64,000 nt of DNA from NCBI GenBank assembly GCA_038207425.1, contig JBBQZU010000002.1:124001-188000 (forward strand), in the 5' to 3' direction. Below the pieces are notes generated by a model. The model had not been told where the DNA came from and made no database searches. It saw only the letters and a list, made by a program, of their open reading frames with translations. Both the position numbers and the translations under genes were made by a program. Every line of letters starts with the position of its first letter. Positions within the stretch are counted from its first letter, which is position 1. This stretch comes from JBBQZU01 sp038207425 (GTDB lineage Bacteria; Bacteroidota; Bacteroidia; Flavobacteriales_D; Cryomorphaceae). Positions 35,662 through 44,027 of the stretch are shown here, in pieces.

Positions 35662-37044
35662 TTACCCGAAGATTTTACGAGGCAGGTCCTGTACGCGACC
35701 CACGCTTATAATCTCTACTCCATTCATAGATGGCTTTAGCCCTTTATTCGCAGATGAAATAAAAATACGTTGTATGCCCAATTTACCTGCTTCTGCAATT
35801 CGTTGTTCAATTCTTGTAACGGGACGGATCTCCCCTGACAATCCTACTTCCGCCGCAAAACAGTAGCCCTTGTCCAAAATAAGATCCTCTGATGATGACA
35901 AGATTGCCGATACAACTGCGAGGTCTGTTGAAGGGTCATTAATTTTTAGTCCGCCGGCAATATTCAGGAACACATCTTTAGCCCCAAGTTTGAAACCACA
36001 GCGTTTTTCAAGTACCGCAAGCAGCATATTTAACCGCTTCAAATCAAACCCTGTTGCCGACCTTTGAGGAGTACCATACACCGCTGAGCTTACCAAAGCC
36101 TGCACTTCAATGAGCAATGGCCTCACACCTTCCAGAATTGCCGCGGTTGCCGAACCACTTAGCTGGTCACCGTAGGAGGGAAGCAAAAACTCTGATGGGT
36201 TTTCGACCGGTTTAAGTCCTGCTGATTCCATTCTGTAAATTCCAAGCTCATTGGTGCTACCAAACCTGTTTTTAGTGCATCGCAGCATGCGAAAGAGGTG
36301 TTGACCATCGCCTTCAAATACAGCTACGGTGTCAACCATATGTTCCAGAACTTTCGGCCCTGCTATTGAACCGTCTTTGGTAATATGTCCTACAAGAAAT
36401 ATAGCGATACCCGATTGTTTGGCAAATCGGATCAATGTTGCTGATCCTTCGCGAATCTGAGTTATCGATCCCGGTGAACTCTCTACCCATAAACTCATAA
36501 GAGTTTGTACTGAATCTACCACTATCATCGCTGGCTTGAGTTCTTCTGCTTTCGCAACTATTTCAGCCGGATCTGTATTAGTAAGCAGGTATACTTCATT
36601 TGCCGAAAGGCCAATGCGCCGTGCTCTTTGAGCTATTTGCTCGGTGCTTTCTTCACCAGAAACATACAATACCTTACCCTGATTGAAATTTAACGCCAAC
36701 TGAAGCAGCAGAGTGGATTTGCCAATTCCTGGTTCACCCGCAATTAGCACAACCGATCCAGGCACCAGACCACCGCCCAGAACTCGGCTCAATTCATCGT
36801 CAGGTAAGCTATAACGGGCTATTGGAGCCTCAGGAAGTTCACTTATAAGTATCGGAATCTGAACTTCGCGCTTATCACGCGCTGGCCTATATCCCAGGTG
36901 GTCGGCAAAGCCGCCTTTTATACCTGTAACTACAGTTTCTTCGGCAAACTGATTCCACTCTCCGCATGACGGACACTTACCCTGCCATTTTGGAGATTCA
37001 AAGCCGCAGTTTTTGCAAAAGAAGGCGGTCTTTGCCTTAGCCAT
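35662..37044 (-). CDS. radA: DNA repair/recombination protein RadA
   Basis: A 460-residue RecA-like ATPase that promotes branch migration in recombinational repair. The N-terminal C4 zinc finger uses C10, C13, C24 and C27. Walker A is GEPGIGKST (103-111). The RadA-specific KNRFG motif is at 258-262. The C-terminal Lon-protease-like domain contains GGLKINDPSTDLAV. Length equals E. coli RadA. It overlaps the upstream adenylyltransferase gene by 8 bp, so it is the last gene of a three-gene operon. Confidence 0.96.
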   Translation of the reverse strand: MAKAKTAFFCKNCGFESPKWQGKCPSCGEWNQFAEETVVTGIKGGFADHLGYRPARDKREVQIPILISELPEAPIARYSLPDDELSRVLGGGLVPGSVVLIAGEPGIGKSTLLLQLALNFNQGKVLYVSGEESTEQIAQRARRIGLSANEVYLLTNTDPAEIVAKAEELKPAMIVVDSVQTLMSLWVESSPGSITQIREGSATLIRFAKQSGIAIFLVGHITKDGSIAGPKVLEHMVDTVAVFEGDGQHLFRMLRCTKNRFGSTNELGIYRMESAGLKPVENPSEFLLPSYGDQLSGSATAAILEGVRPLLIEVQALVSSAVYGTPQRSATGFDLKRLNMLLAVLEKRCGFKLGAKDVFLNIAGGLKINDPSTDLAVVSAILSSSEDLILDKGYCFAAEVGLSGEIRPVTRIEQRIAEAGKLGIQRIFISSANKGLKPSMNGVEIISVGRVQDLPRKIFG

Positions 37045-37555
37045 TTGCCAAAGTGTTTATAACTGATGTGGTGGAATAACCATCCACAAGATTAATTGCA
37101 ACGGTTTCTTTACCGCTTGCACGCTGCAAATCTGAGCCTACAATATATCTCCGGTCTGATGGATTTGTGATATTTGGATCGTAATCCCCGCCTTTCACGA
37201 TTACGTCTGGCAGCAATATCTTAATTAGTTCATATGGGGTTGAATCGTCAAATATGATGACCGAATCAACCATTTGTATTGAGGCGAGGATAAATGCCCT
37301 GTCGTTTTCATTGTTAATTGGGCGTTTTGGCCCTTTTCCCAATGTCCGGACCGAAGCATCGCTGTTCAGTCCAACTATCAATTTGCTTCCTAAAGCTGCG
37401 GCCTCGGCCAGAAGCGAAATATGCCCCTTATGGAGAATATCAAAAACACCATTGGTAAAAATGATATGGGCACCTTTTACACGCCAGGCAGCTACCATAT
37501 AGTGGGCTGTTTCCAGTGGTCTTACTTTTCGTGAAATAATATCAATGTTCGTCAT
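37037..37555 (-). CDS. rfaE2: Heptose 1-phosphate adenylyltransferase-type nucleotidyltransferase (RfaE domain 2)
   Basis: A 172-residue nucleotidyltransferase matching the C-terminal half of HldE, which activates D-glycero-beta-D-manno-heptose 1-phosphate with ATP for lipopolysaccharide core synthesis. The signature TNGVFDILHKGH (34-45) carries the HxGH catalytic motif, and VKGGDYDPN (~117-125) is typical. The kinase half (RfaE1) is not fused and not in the window. It overlaps its upstream neighbour by 14 bp and radA by 8 bp. Sugar specificity is inferred from family. Confidence 0.85.
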   Translation of the reverse strand: MTNIDIISRKVRPLETAHYMVAAWRVKGAHIIFTNGVFDILHKGHISLLAEAAALGSKLIVGLNSDASVRTLGKGPKRPINNENDRAFILASIQMVDSVIIFDDSTPYELIKILLPDVIVKGGDYDPNITNPSDRRYIVGSDLQRASGKETVAINLVDGYSTTSVINTLANG

Positions 37556-38549
37556 AGGATTTCTTTTTGTTTTTAAGGTAAATCGGTAACAAAATCAAAC
37601 TTAGTCCTCCTACTATCACTATCATAGTAGTTTGTGAGAACCAAAGAATCCAGCCCAGGGCAAAACCAGTTTCTTCTGGCACACCGTATAGTGTGAGCAC
37701 TTCCATAATTCCTACCGGAAAAGCCCCAATACCTCCCGGTATGAGCACAATGGCAAAACTTCCCACAACAAATCCTGCAGATATAGCATCAACTCCAAGA
37801 TAAGCAGTTTGTTCAAGAGAGAAAAAACAGAGCCAAAACATGGCAATATATAGCATCCAGATAGCAACAGTGGCAACAATGTACGCTCCTCGTTTTTTCA
37901 TCCTGATCACACTTCGAATACCTTCAATCAAGCCATCAATAAAATTAAAAATCCAGCCAAACAGAGGATTCGCTCTCTTGCTTCTAAGCCAGCGTAAAGC
38001 CAATAAAACAAGTAAAATTAAAGTAAGAAATACCAACCAGAATAAAGGCGAACCGAGTTTATTGAATAATGTTCCTTCAAGTGCATCAGCGTACTTTTTA
38101 AGCGCGGCATATTGCATGATAAGTGTAGCAGTGCAAATGATAAGAAGTATGATAAAGTCGAGAGCCCGTTCGGCCATGATTGATCCAAAACCTTTCTGGA
38201 ATGGAACACCATGATAGCGCTGTAGCACTATAGCTCTGGTTGCCTCACCTACACGCGGTAAGACCATATTTACCATGTAGCCGCTCATTACCGCCATAAA
38301 GTTTGACGATACTGGCACTTCGTAACCCATAGCTTCTAATTGAAACTTCCAGCGATAACCCCTGATGTAATGACTTAAAACACCAAGGCAGAATGATAAG
38401 CCAACCCAGAAGTAGTTGGCGCCTTTAAATGCTTCAAATAAAGCCGTGCGCTGAGCAGAATCCAGTTGATTATAGATATGAATTACCAAATACACCCCCA
38501 AACCTAGAGGGAGTATAATTTTAAGTAATTGTAATAACTGTTTCTTCAA
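37542..38549 (-). CDS. UPF0104/lysylphosphatidylglycerol synthase TM-region family membrane protein
   Basis: About 335 residues with roughly eight membrane segments and the family hallmarks MVLPRVGEATRAIVLQRY (~90-107) and IPGGIGAFPVGIMEVL in the C-terminal third. Such proteins are the flippase-like integral part of MprF or act in glycolipid and polyprenyl-linked pathways; there is no aminoacyl transferase domain here. No ATG start exists. TTG at 38549 gives MKKQLLQLLK and lies 20 bases after a -7-like TACCTTTA (38576-38569, minus strand), the same spacing as other promoters in the window. TTG at 38564 is the alternative. Confidence 0.82.
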   Translation of the reverse strand: MKKQLLQLLKIILPLGLGVYLVIHIYNQLDSAQRTALFEAFKGANYFWVGLSFCLGVLSHYIRGYRWKFQLEAMGYEVPVSSNFMAVMSGYMVNMVLPRVGEATRAIVLQRYHGVPFQKGFGSIMAERALDFIILLIICTATLIMQYAALKKYADALEGTLFNKLGSPLFWLVFLTLILLVLLALRWLRSKRANPLFGWIFNFIDGLIEGIRSVIRMKKRGAYIVATVAIWMLYIAMFWLCFFSLEQTAYLGVDAISAGFVVGSFAIVLIPGGIGAFPVGIMEVLTLYGVPEETGFALGWILWFSQTTMIVIVGGLSLILLPIYLKNKKKSYDEH

Positions 38550-38613
38550 AATATTCAGTTTCAAAGTGTAAAGGTATGCAACCTTATACCAGGGACATTC
38601 AATCCGGAAATGG

Positions 38614-39456
38614 CTATATAATTTGCATATTATCTATAAGTCGTACTCCACCAATTTTGGTAGCTAAGAGTGCGCGGATATACCCTGGGAATGTAGGAGT
38701 TTCAACAGACATCAAATTTTCAGCATCAACTACGGCAAAATATTCAACGTCAATCTCAGGAAAATTTTGGAGGTGTTCTAAGCCGATTTTTGCCAAATTA
38801 TTGACCGGGGTTTTGCCAAAAGCCGATTTCACCTTTAGAAGTGATTTGTTGAGTTCCGCTGCCAGTAACTTATCCTGGTGTTTGAGTAATACATTTCGCG
38901 AACTCATTGCAAGTCCATTCTCTTCGCGCATAATATCACAGCCTGTAAGTTGAACATTCAGTGCATATTGACTAGTCAATGCCTTAATGACTAAAAATTG
39001 CTGATAGTCCTTAAGCCCAAAGTAAGCCCTGTCGGGAATTACAATTTCGAAAAGCTTTTTAACAACTGAGGCTACGCCGTTGAAATGTCCGGGACGGTAT
39101 GCGCCTTCTAGCATCGTGGTAATGTCTCCAAGATCGAAGATCAACGTTTCGGGCAAAGGATAGATTTCATTGGTCAGTGGTGCAAAAAGAATGTCGCACC
39201 CAATATTGACAAGCATCTCAGTATCTCTTACTATTGTTCTTGGATACCTCTCAAAATCTTTAGGATCGTTAAATTGTGTTGGATTTACAAATATAGAGCA
39301 AACTGTAATATCATTTTCACCGATTGATCTCGTTATAAGGCTTATATGACCTGCATGCAAAGCCCCCATCGTGGGCACAAACCCGATTTCCTGCTTATGA
39401 TTGCGTGCATCAGTTAAAACTTCTGTAAGCTGCTTTTTCGAGTTAATAATTTGCAT
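38614..39456 (-). CDS. panC: Pantothenate synthetase (pantoate-beta-alanine ligase)
   Basis: A 280-residue cytoplasmic ligase making pantothenate, the coenzyme A precursor, from pantoate, beta-alanine and ATP. The nucleotide-binding signature PTMGALHAGH (28-37) carries the HxGH motif. NPTQFNDPKDFERYPRT, YFGLKDYQQFLVIK and MSSRN complete the family pattern. Length matches E. coli PanC. It diverges from the glycogen synthase gene and shares a 130-bp upstream region with it. Confidence 0.96.
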   Translation of the reverse strand: MQIINSKKQLTEVLTDARNHKQEIGFVPTMGALHAGHISLITRSIGENDITVCSIFVNPTQFNDPKDFERYPRTIVRDTEMLVNIGCDILFAPLTNEIYPLPETLIFDLGDITTMLEGAYRPGHFNGVASVVKKLFEIVIPDRAYFGLKDYQQFLVIKALTSQYALNVQLTGCDIMREENGLAMSSRNVLLKHQDKLLAAELNKSLLKVKSAFGKTPVNNLAKIGLEHLQNFPEIDVEYFAVVDAENLMSVETPTFPGYIRALLATKIGGVRLIDNMQII

Positions 39457-39526
39457 TACAGCAATTTACGGGTGAATATTTGACCAGCCCCAAAATGGGC
39501 AAGGGCGCCAAAGCTAAATGATAAGC

Positions 39527-39557
39527 TTGAGAATCCGGGAAAAAATCTTTAATTTTG
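39527..39557 (+). promoter_or_regulatory. Predicted promoter of the glycogen synthase-DUF4270-glmS operon
   Basis: TTG (39527-39529), a 20-bp spacer and TAATTTTG (39550-39557), a perfect -7 box, lie 30 bases before the ATG at 39587. Confidence 0.6.
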
Positions 39558-39586
39558 TATTCTAATTTACACACCAAAGCTCTTTT

Positions 39587-40414
39587 ATGAAGAAGACCAA
39601 GGTTCTCTATGTATCACAGGAAATTACTCCATTCCTTCCAAAAAACGAAATATCCGAAATATCAAGAAATCTTCCTCAGGGAATACACGAAAAAGGCAAA
39701 GAGATTCGCGTTTTTATGCCCAGATATGGGGCTATAAATGAGCGCAGACATCAGCTTCACGAAGTTATTAGGTTGTCAGGGATGAACCTTGTCGTCAACG
39801 ATACAGATCACCCACTAATCATCAAAGTAGCTTCTATTCCTACAGCAAGGATGCAGGTTTACTTCATCGACAATGAAGACTATTTTCAGAGAAAGGCTGT
39901 GCTGAGCGATAAAAATGGCAAGCATTTTTCAGATAATGATGAGCGCTCTATGTTCTTCTGCCGTGGTGTTTTGGAAACGGTTAGAAAGCTCGGATGGGTG
40001 CCTGATATCATTCACTGTCATGGCTGGTTTACATCACTTTTACCTCTATATGTAAAGAAGTTGTACAACGATGACCCACATTTTGCAGATACTAAAGTGA
40101 TATTTTCTGCATATAACCCAGAGCAAACAGGTTTACTTGATGCCAAATTACCCGGCAAGCTGAAGCTCGACGGAATTTTAGCTGAAGACCTCAAGCCAAT
40201 GGCATCAAATTCAATATCTGATTTGTACAAGTTGGCCCTGGCTTTTTCTGATGGAGTAGTTTACGGAAGCAAAGACCTTACAAGCGATATTACAGATGTA
40301 ATTGAGAAATCGGGTTTAGCCGCACTGCCATACTGTGAACCAGAAACCTGCGTTAAATCATACAATGATTTTTACGATGCCATCCTTGAAGAAAACTCTG
40401 TGCTTGCAGAATAA
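39587..40414 (+). CDS. Stand-alone GT5 (glycogen/starch synthase) N-terminal domain protein
   Basis: A 275-residue protein matching only the N-terminal catalytic half of glycogen synthase. VLYVSQEITPF begins the domain, RVFMPRYGAINERR follows, and PDIIHCHGWFTSLLPLYVK is the conserved donor-side segment. Full-length GlgA is ~480 residues; the C-terminal Rossmann half with the ADP-glucose site is missing here and the frame simply stops. I recall such half-length proteins before DUF4270 genes in many Bacteroidota, so this is a conserved form rather than a recent truncation. The function may not be glycogen synthesis. The opening element is KKTKVLYVS in place of the usual K-x-G-G-L loop (here KNEISEIS). 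Confidence 0.8.
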   Translation: MKKTKVLYVSQEITPFLPKNEISEISRNLPQGIHEKGKEIRVFMPRYGAINERRHQLHEVIRLSGMNLVVNDTDHPLIIKVASIPTARMQVYFIDNEDYFQRKAVLSDKNGKHFSDNDERSMFFCRGVLETVRKLGWVPDIIHCHGWFTSLLPLYVKKLYNDDPHFADTKVIFSAYNPEQTGLLDAKLPGKLKLDGILAEDLKPMASNSISDLYKLALAFSDGVVYGSKDLTSDITDVIEKSGLAALPYCEPETCVKSYNDFYDAILEENSVLAE

Positions 40415-40427
40415 GCCAATCATATTT

Positions 40428-41822
40428 ATGACTTCACTTGCGAAGCGGCCAATATATTTGGCCGCTCTCTTTTTTTTAATTTTGATGGGCGGCATAACTT
40501 CATGCGAAAAGCCTGAAAGAGATATAGGTCTTGATCTTCAACCCGATGAAAGTATTTTGGGAGTAGGAACTATCGATACTTTTACTGTTGTGGCCTATAC
40601 TCTACCCGAAGATTCAATTAGATCTGATAAAGTTACACCCGCACTTTTTGGTGCTTATACCGATCCGGTTTTCGGTTTTGCAAAAGCTGGGCACGTGTCT
40701 GAATTAAGGCTTTCGAGTAGTAATCCGGTTTTTGTAAGCGCTGGCACCGTATCAACGGATATCCAAGTAGATTCTGTCGTTCTCATTTTGGCCTATAACT
40801 ACACAGAAGCTTTAAATACCAACTCATCTCATTATGGCAACCTCGGTGCACAATACATCCAGGTATTTGAGATTTCAGACAGTTTGTCGCCTGATTCGAG
40901 CTATTATCACACCAGAATACCGCGAATTACAGGAGAGGATGTAGTTGAATCAGGTAATAATTTAATCACTCCATCGCCTGGGGACTCCATTGTAGTAGGA
41001 GGCAAATTATCGGAACCTCAAATCAGGATTAAACTTAAACCTTCATTCGTTGAAAGGTTTTTTCTTAATACAATACCTGGGGAGCCAATAAGCCCTACCG
41101 AGTTTGTGTCACTGTTGAAAGGAGTTTATGTAACAGTAGATGAAACACAGTTTAATACCAATAAATCTGGGATTGTCTACTTCGATACATTCAACGACCG
41201 CAGCAAAATTACATTGTACTACAGGAATACACAGCTCCAAGACACAGTGGAATATTCGTTCAATTTCAGAGGAGCCACAGGCAAATACAATACTTTTAAG
41301 CAAGATCACTCGCTCTCAGAGCTATCCTTATATCAGCAGGTTATTGAAAATAATAAGGCCGCGGGTTTGCAAGATCTATACATTCAGGCCATGGGTGGTA
41401 CTAAAATCAGAATTGAGCTACCTCATATTCATAACCTTCAGAATATTGATAATATTTCGGTCAATCAGGCCGCGATATTTCTTCCTGTAAGAGCTCTAAG
41501 TACGAAGACATTTAAACCCCCAATAGGTCTATTTATTCTTGCACTTGATGAAGTTGGCAACGCCTTTCTTATCGACGATCAGTTAGATGGATCCGTATTT
41601 GTTGATGGAGTATATGATGAAGACAAGCAGGCCTATCGCTTTACGGTATCCCGATTTCTTCAACAGGTAGTTTTAGGAAATCGCGAATTTCACGGATTCG
41701 AAATAGTAACAAGTCGGGCTGCATTTTCGGCTAACCGGGTAGTATTGAATGGCCCTCAATATCCTGACCCTCTCCTTCCCGAAAAGAATCTTAAATTGGC
41801 CATTACTTTGACTAAATTCTGA
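40428..41822 (+). CDS. DUF4270 family lipoprotein
   Basis: A 464-residue outer-membrane or surface lipoprotein. The signal peptide ends GITSC (C26), giving CEKPERDIGLDLQPDESILG, a hallmark of DUF4270. The mature part is beta-rich with no catalytic motif. I moved the start from an upstream in-frame ATG inside the preceding gene to ATG 40428, which yields a normal lipoprotein signal. It follows the glycogen synthase domain gene after 13 bp and precedes glmS by 6 bp, a conserved order in the phylum. Function unknown; the context suggests cell-surface glycan or envelope biology. Confidence 0.83.
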   Translation: MTSLAKRPIYLAALFFLILMGGITSCEKPERDIGLDLQPDESILGVGTIDTFTVVAYTLPEDSIRSDKVTPALFGAYTDPVFGFAKAGHVSELRLSSSNPVFVSAGTVSTDIQVDSVVLILAYNYTEALNTNSSHYGNLGAQYIQVFEISDSLSPDSSYYHTRIPRITGEDVVESGNNLITPSPGDSIVVGGKLSEPQIRIKLKPSFVERFFLNTIPGEPISPTEFVSLLKGVYVTVDETQFNTNKSGIVYFDTFNDRSKITLYYRNTQLQDTVEYSFNFRGATGKYNTFKQDHSLSELSLYQQVIENNKAAGLQDLYIQAMGGTKIRIELPHIHNLQNIDNISVNQAAIFLPVRALSTKTFKPPIGLFILALDEVGNAFLIDDQLDGSVFVDGVYDEDKQAYRFTVSRFLQQVVLGNREFHGFEIVTSRAAFSANRVVLNGPQYPDPLLPEKNLKLAITLTKF

Positions 41823-41828
41823 TAAGCC

Positions 41829-43676
41829 ATGTGTGGAATTGTAGGTTACATAGGGCCTAGGGAAGCCTATCCTATTCTAATAAGCGGCCTTAAAAGGCTT
41901 GAATACAGGGGCTATGACAGCGCCGGGGTGGCAGTTATTAAGAATGGGGAGATCATAGTTAAGAAATGCCAAGGAAAGGTTGCCAACCTTGAAAAGCTAG
42001 TGAATGATGCCGGGGGACTGAAAGGGCACATTGGCATAGGCCATACACGATGGGCTACCCATGGCGCACCAAATGATGTGAATGCGCATCCCCATAGTTC
42101 TGATTCGGGTAACATGGTAATGATTCATAATGGAATCATCGAAAATTATAACTCGCTTAAAGCAGAGCTAATATTGCGCGGACATAAATTCCGAAGCGAA
42201 ACTGATACTGAAATATTGGTGCATCTCATTGATGACATAAAACGTAACGAAAAAGTGTCAACACTTGAGGCAGTTCGTATTGCGCTGAATGAGGTAATTG
42301 GTGCTTATGCAATTGTGATTTTAGATAAAGATGACCCCAAGCATCTAATTGCTGCAAAAAAAGGCAGCCCGATGGTAATTGGGATAGGAGCGAAGAATGA
42401 ATTTTTTATTGCGTCAGATGCAACGCCAATTGTTGAGTATACCAAGAATGTGGTGTACCTCGAAGATGAAGAAATTGCAATAGTTGGTCTCGAGCATGGT
42501 TTTAAGCTGATGAACATTAAAAATCAGCAAAAAACTCCTTATGTGCAGGAACTTGAGCTAAAGCTTGAAGCCCTTGAAAAGGGAGGCTATGACCATTTCA
42601 TGCTCAAAGAAATATATGAGCAGCCGCGATCCATTCGAGATAGTATGCGTGGTAGGCTGCGTGTAAGCGATGGACTTGTTGAGCTTGGTGGTATTCGTGA
42701 TTATATGCAAAAGTTTATTAATGCCAAGCGCATTATAATTCTTGGCTGTGGTACAAGCTGGCATGCTGGCTTGGTAGGTGAATACCTCTTTGAAGATTTG
42801 GCGAGAATTCCTGTTGAAGTAGAATACGCATCAGAATTCAGGTACAGGAATCCGGTCATTTTTGAAGATGATGTAGTAATAGCCATTTCGCAATCAGGAG
42901 AAACAGCAGATACACTGGCAGCAATAGAGCTTGCCAAATCAAAAGGAGCCACCATCATAGGTGTGTGCAATGTTATTGGCTCATCCATACCAAGAGCAAC
43001 TCACGCAGGTTCGTATACTCATGCAGGCCCTGAAATTGGTGTTGCAAGTACCAAGGCTTTTACAGCTCAGGTTACGGTGCTCACCCTCATGGCACTCCAT
43101 GTTGCCCATCAAAAAGGATCGATAACCAGCAGCCGCTATCACAGATTGCTAATAGAACTTGACGCCGTACCTGAAAAAGTAGAGCGTGTATTATTGCAAA
43201 ATGATCTTATAAAGAAAATCTCTGCTATTTACAAAGACGTATCAAATGCACTTTACTTAGGCCGGGGTTACAATTTTCCTGTTGCCCTAGAAGGAGCATT
43301 AAAACTCAAGGAGATTTCATACATCCATGCCGAAGGATATCCCGCTGCAGAGATGAAACACGGGCCTATTGCTCTTATCGATCAGGCAATGCCTGTTTTT
43401 GTTATTGCTCCAAGAGCAGGAGCATATGAAAAGATTGTCAGCAATATTCAGGAGGTAAAGGCGAGAAGAGGGCAGATCATTGCTATTGTTACAGAAGGTG
43501 AGGAACAGATTACAAACATGGCTGACCACATTATTGAAATTCCCGATGCAGATGAATGTCTTATGCCACTAATTTCTGTTATTCCTCTGCAATTGCTTAG
43601 TTATCATATCGCTGTGATGCGTGGCTGCAATGTTGATCAACCCCGTAATCTTGCAAAATCTGTAACGGTAGAGTAA
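41829..43676 (+). CDS. glmS: Glutamine-fructose-6-phosphate aminotransferase (isomerizing)
   Basis: A 615-residue enzyme making glucosamine 6-phosphate, the first step to UDP-GlcNAc for peptidoglycan, lipopolysaccharide and exopolysaccharide. The N-terminal nucleophile is Cys2 (MCGIVGYIG). The glutaminase domain (~2-220) has YRGYDSAGVAV and HTRWATHG. Two SIS domains follow (ILGCGTSWHAGLVGEY and LGRGYNFPVALEGALKLKE). It ends with the typical PRNLAKSVTVE. Length is as in E. coli GlmS (609). It is the third gene of its operon. Confidence 0.97.
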   Translation: MCGIVGYIGPREAYPILISGLKRLEYRGYDSAGVAVIKNGEIIVKKCQGKVANLEKLVNDAGGLKGHIGIGHTRWATHGAPNDVNAHPHSSDSGNMVMIHNGIIENYNSLKAELILRGHKFRSETDTEILVHLIDDIKRNEKVSTLEAVRIALNEVIGAYAIVILDKDDPKHLIAAKKGSPMVIGIGAKNEFFIASDATPIVEYTKNVVYLEDEEIAIVGLEHGFKLMNIKNQQKTPYVQELELKLEALEKGGYDHFMLKEIYEQPRSIRDSMRGRLRVSDGLVELGGIRDYMQKFINAKRIIILGCGTSWHAGLVGEYLFEDLARIPVEVEYASEFRYRNPVIFEDDVVIAISQSGETADTLAAIELAKSKGATIIGVCNVIGSSIPRATHAGSYTHAGPEIGVASTKAFTAQVTVLTLMALHVAHQKGSITSSRYHRLLIELDAVPEKVERVLLQNDLIKKISAIYKDVSNALYLGRGYNFPVALEGALKLKEISYIHAEGYPAAEMKHGPIALIDQAMPVFVIAPRAGAYEKIVSNIQEVKARRGQIIAIVTEGEEQITNMADHIIEIPDADECLMPLISVIPLQLLSYHIAVMRGCNVDQPRNLAKSVTVE

Positions 43677-43760
43677 AGAATTAATTTATTTTGCAAGTCC
43701 TGACACAAGTTATCGAAAAGAAACTACCTTCGCGGCCTGTTTTTAAATAAACTAAAACTT

Positions 43761-43949
43761 ATGAAAAAGTCGATTGTAGCCCTTTTTGCAATTTGTTCAC
43801 TTGCGATCGCATCTTGCGGAGGAAACTCTGGCAAAGTTGAAGAAGCAAAAGAACTCACAGATGATCTGGTAGAAGACATGAATGAAGCAGCCGAACCTGT
43901 TGAAGAGGTGGTTGATTCAGTTTCTACTGAATTGGAAGCAGCAGAGTAA
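43761..43949 (+). CDS. Small acidic lipoprotein
   Basis: A 62-residue protein. The signal peptide ends AIASC (C19), leaving a ~44-residue mature peptide dominated by Glu, Asp, Val and Ala (EEAKELTDDLVEDMNEAAEP) that likely forms an acidic helix. A TACCTTCG (43725-43732) resembling the -7 box lies 28 bases upstream, and a strong terminator follows 21 bases after the stop, so it is a compact single-gene unit. I recognise no family beyond small Bacteroidota lipoproteins. Confidence 0.72.
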   Translation: MKKSIVALFAICSLAIASCGGNSGKVEEAKELTDDLVEDMNEAAEPVEEVVDSVSTELEAAE

Positions 43950-43970
43950 TTTTGTTCCTTGGTAAAACTG

Positions 43971-44006
43971 AAAGAGGCGGGCTCATTGAGCCCGCCTCTT
44001 TTTTTT
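43971..44006 (+). terminator. Strong intrinsic terminator
   Basis: A perfect 14-bp GC-rich stem (43971-43984 with 43988-44001) has a 3-base loop ATT, and its 3' arm ends in a run of eight T (43999-44006). It ends the small lipoprotein transcript. The minus strand has only a short T run after the stem, so it works poorly, if at all, for cysN. Confidence 0.9.
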
Positions 44007-44027
44007 CAATGGTATTTTGCCAATTGA

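Noticed and set aside
39487..39501. GCCC/GGGC pair upstream of panC as a terminator
   Set aside because: The stem is only four base pairs with no T run, and it lies between divergent genes where no terminator is needed.
39587..40414. Frameshift truncation of glgA
   Set aside because: The downstream DNA in other frames encodes the DUF4270 lipoprotein, not a GlgA C-terminal half, and the short form has conserved neighbours.
40335..40427. 5' extension of the DUF4270 gene into the glycogen synthase gene
   Set aside because: The extra 31 residues overlap the upstream gene out of frame and precede a complete lipoprotein signal at ATG 40428.
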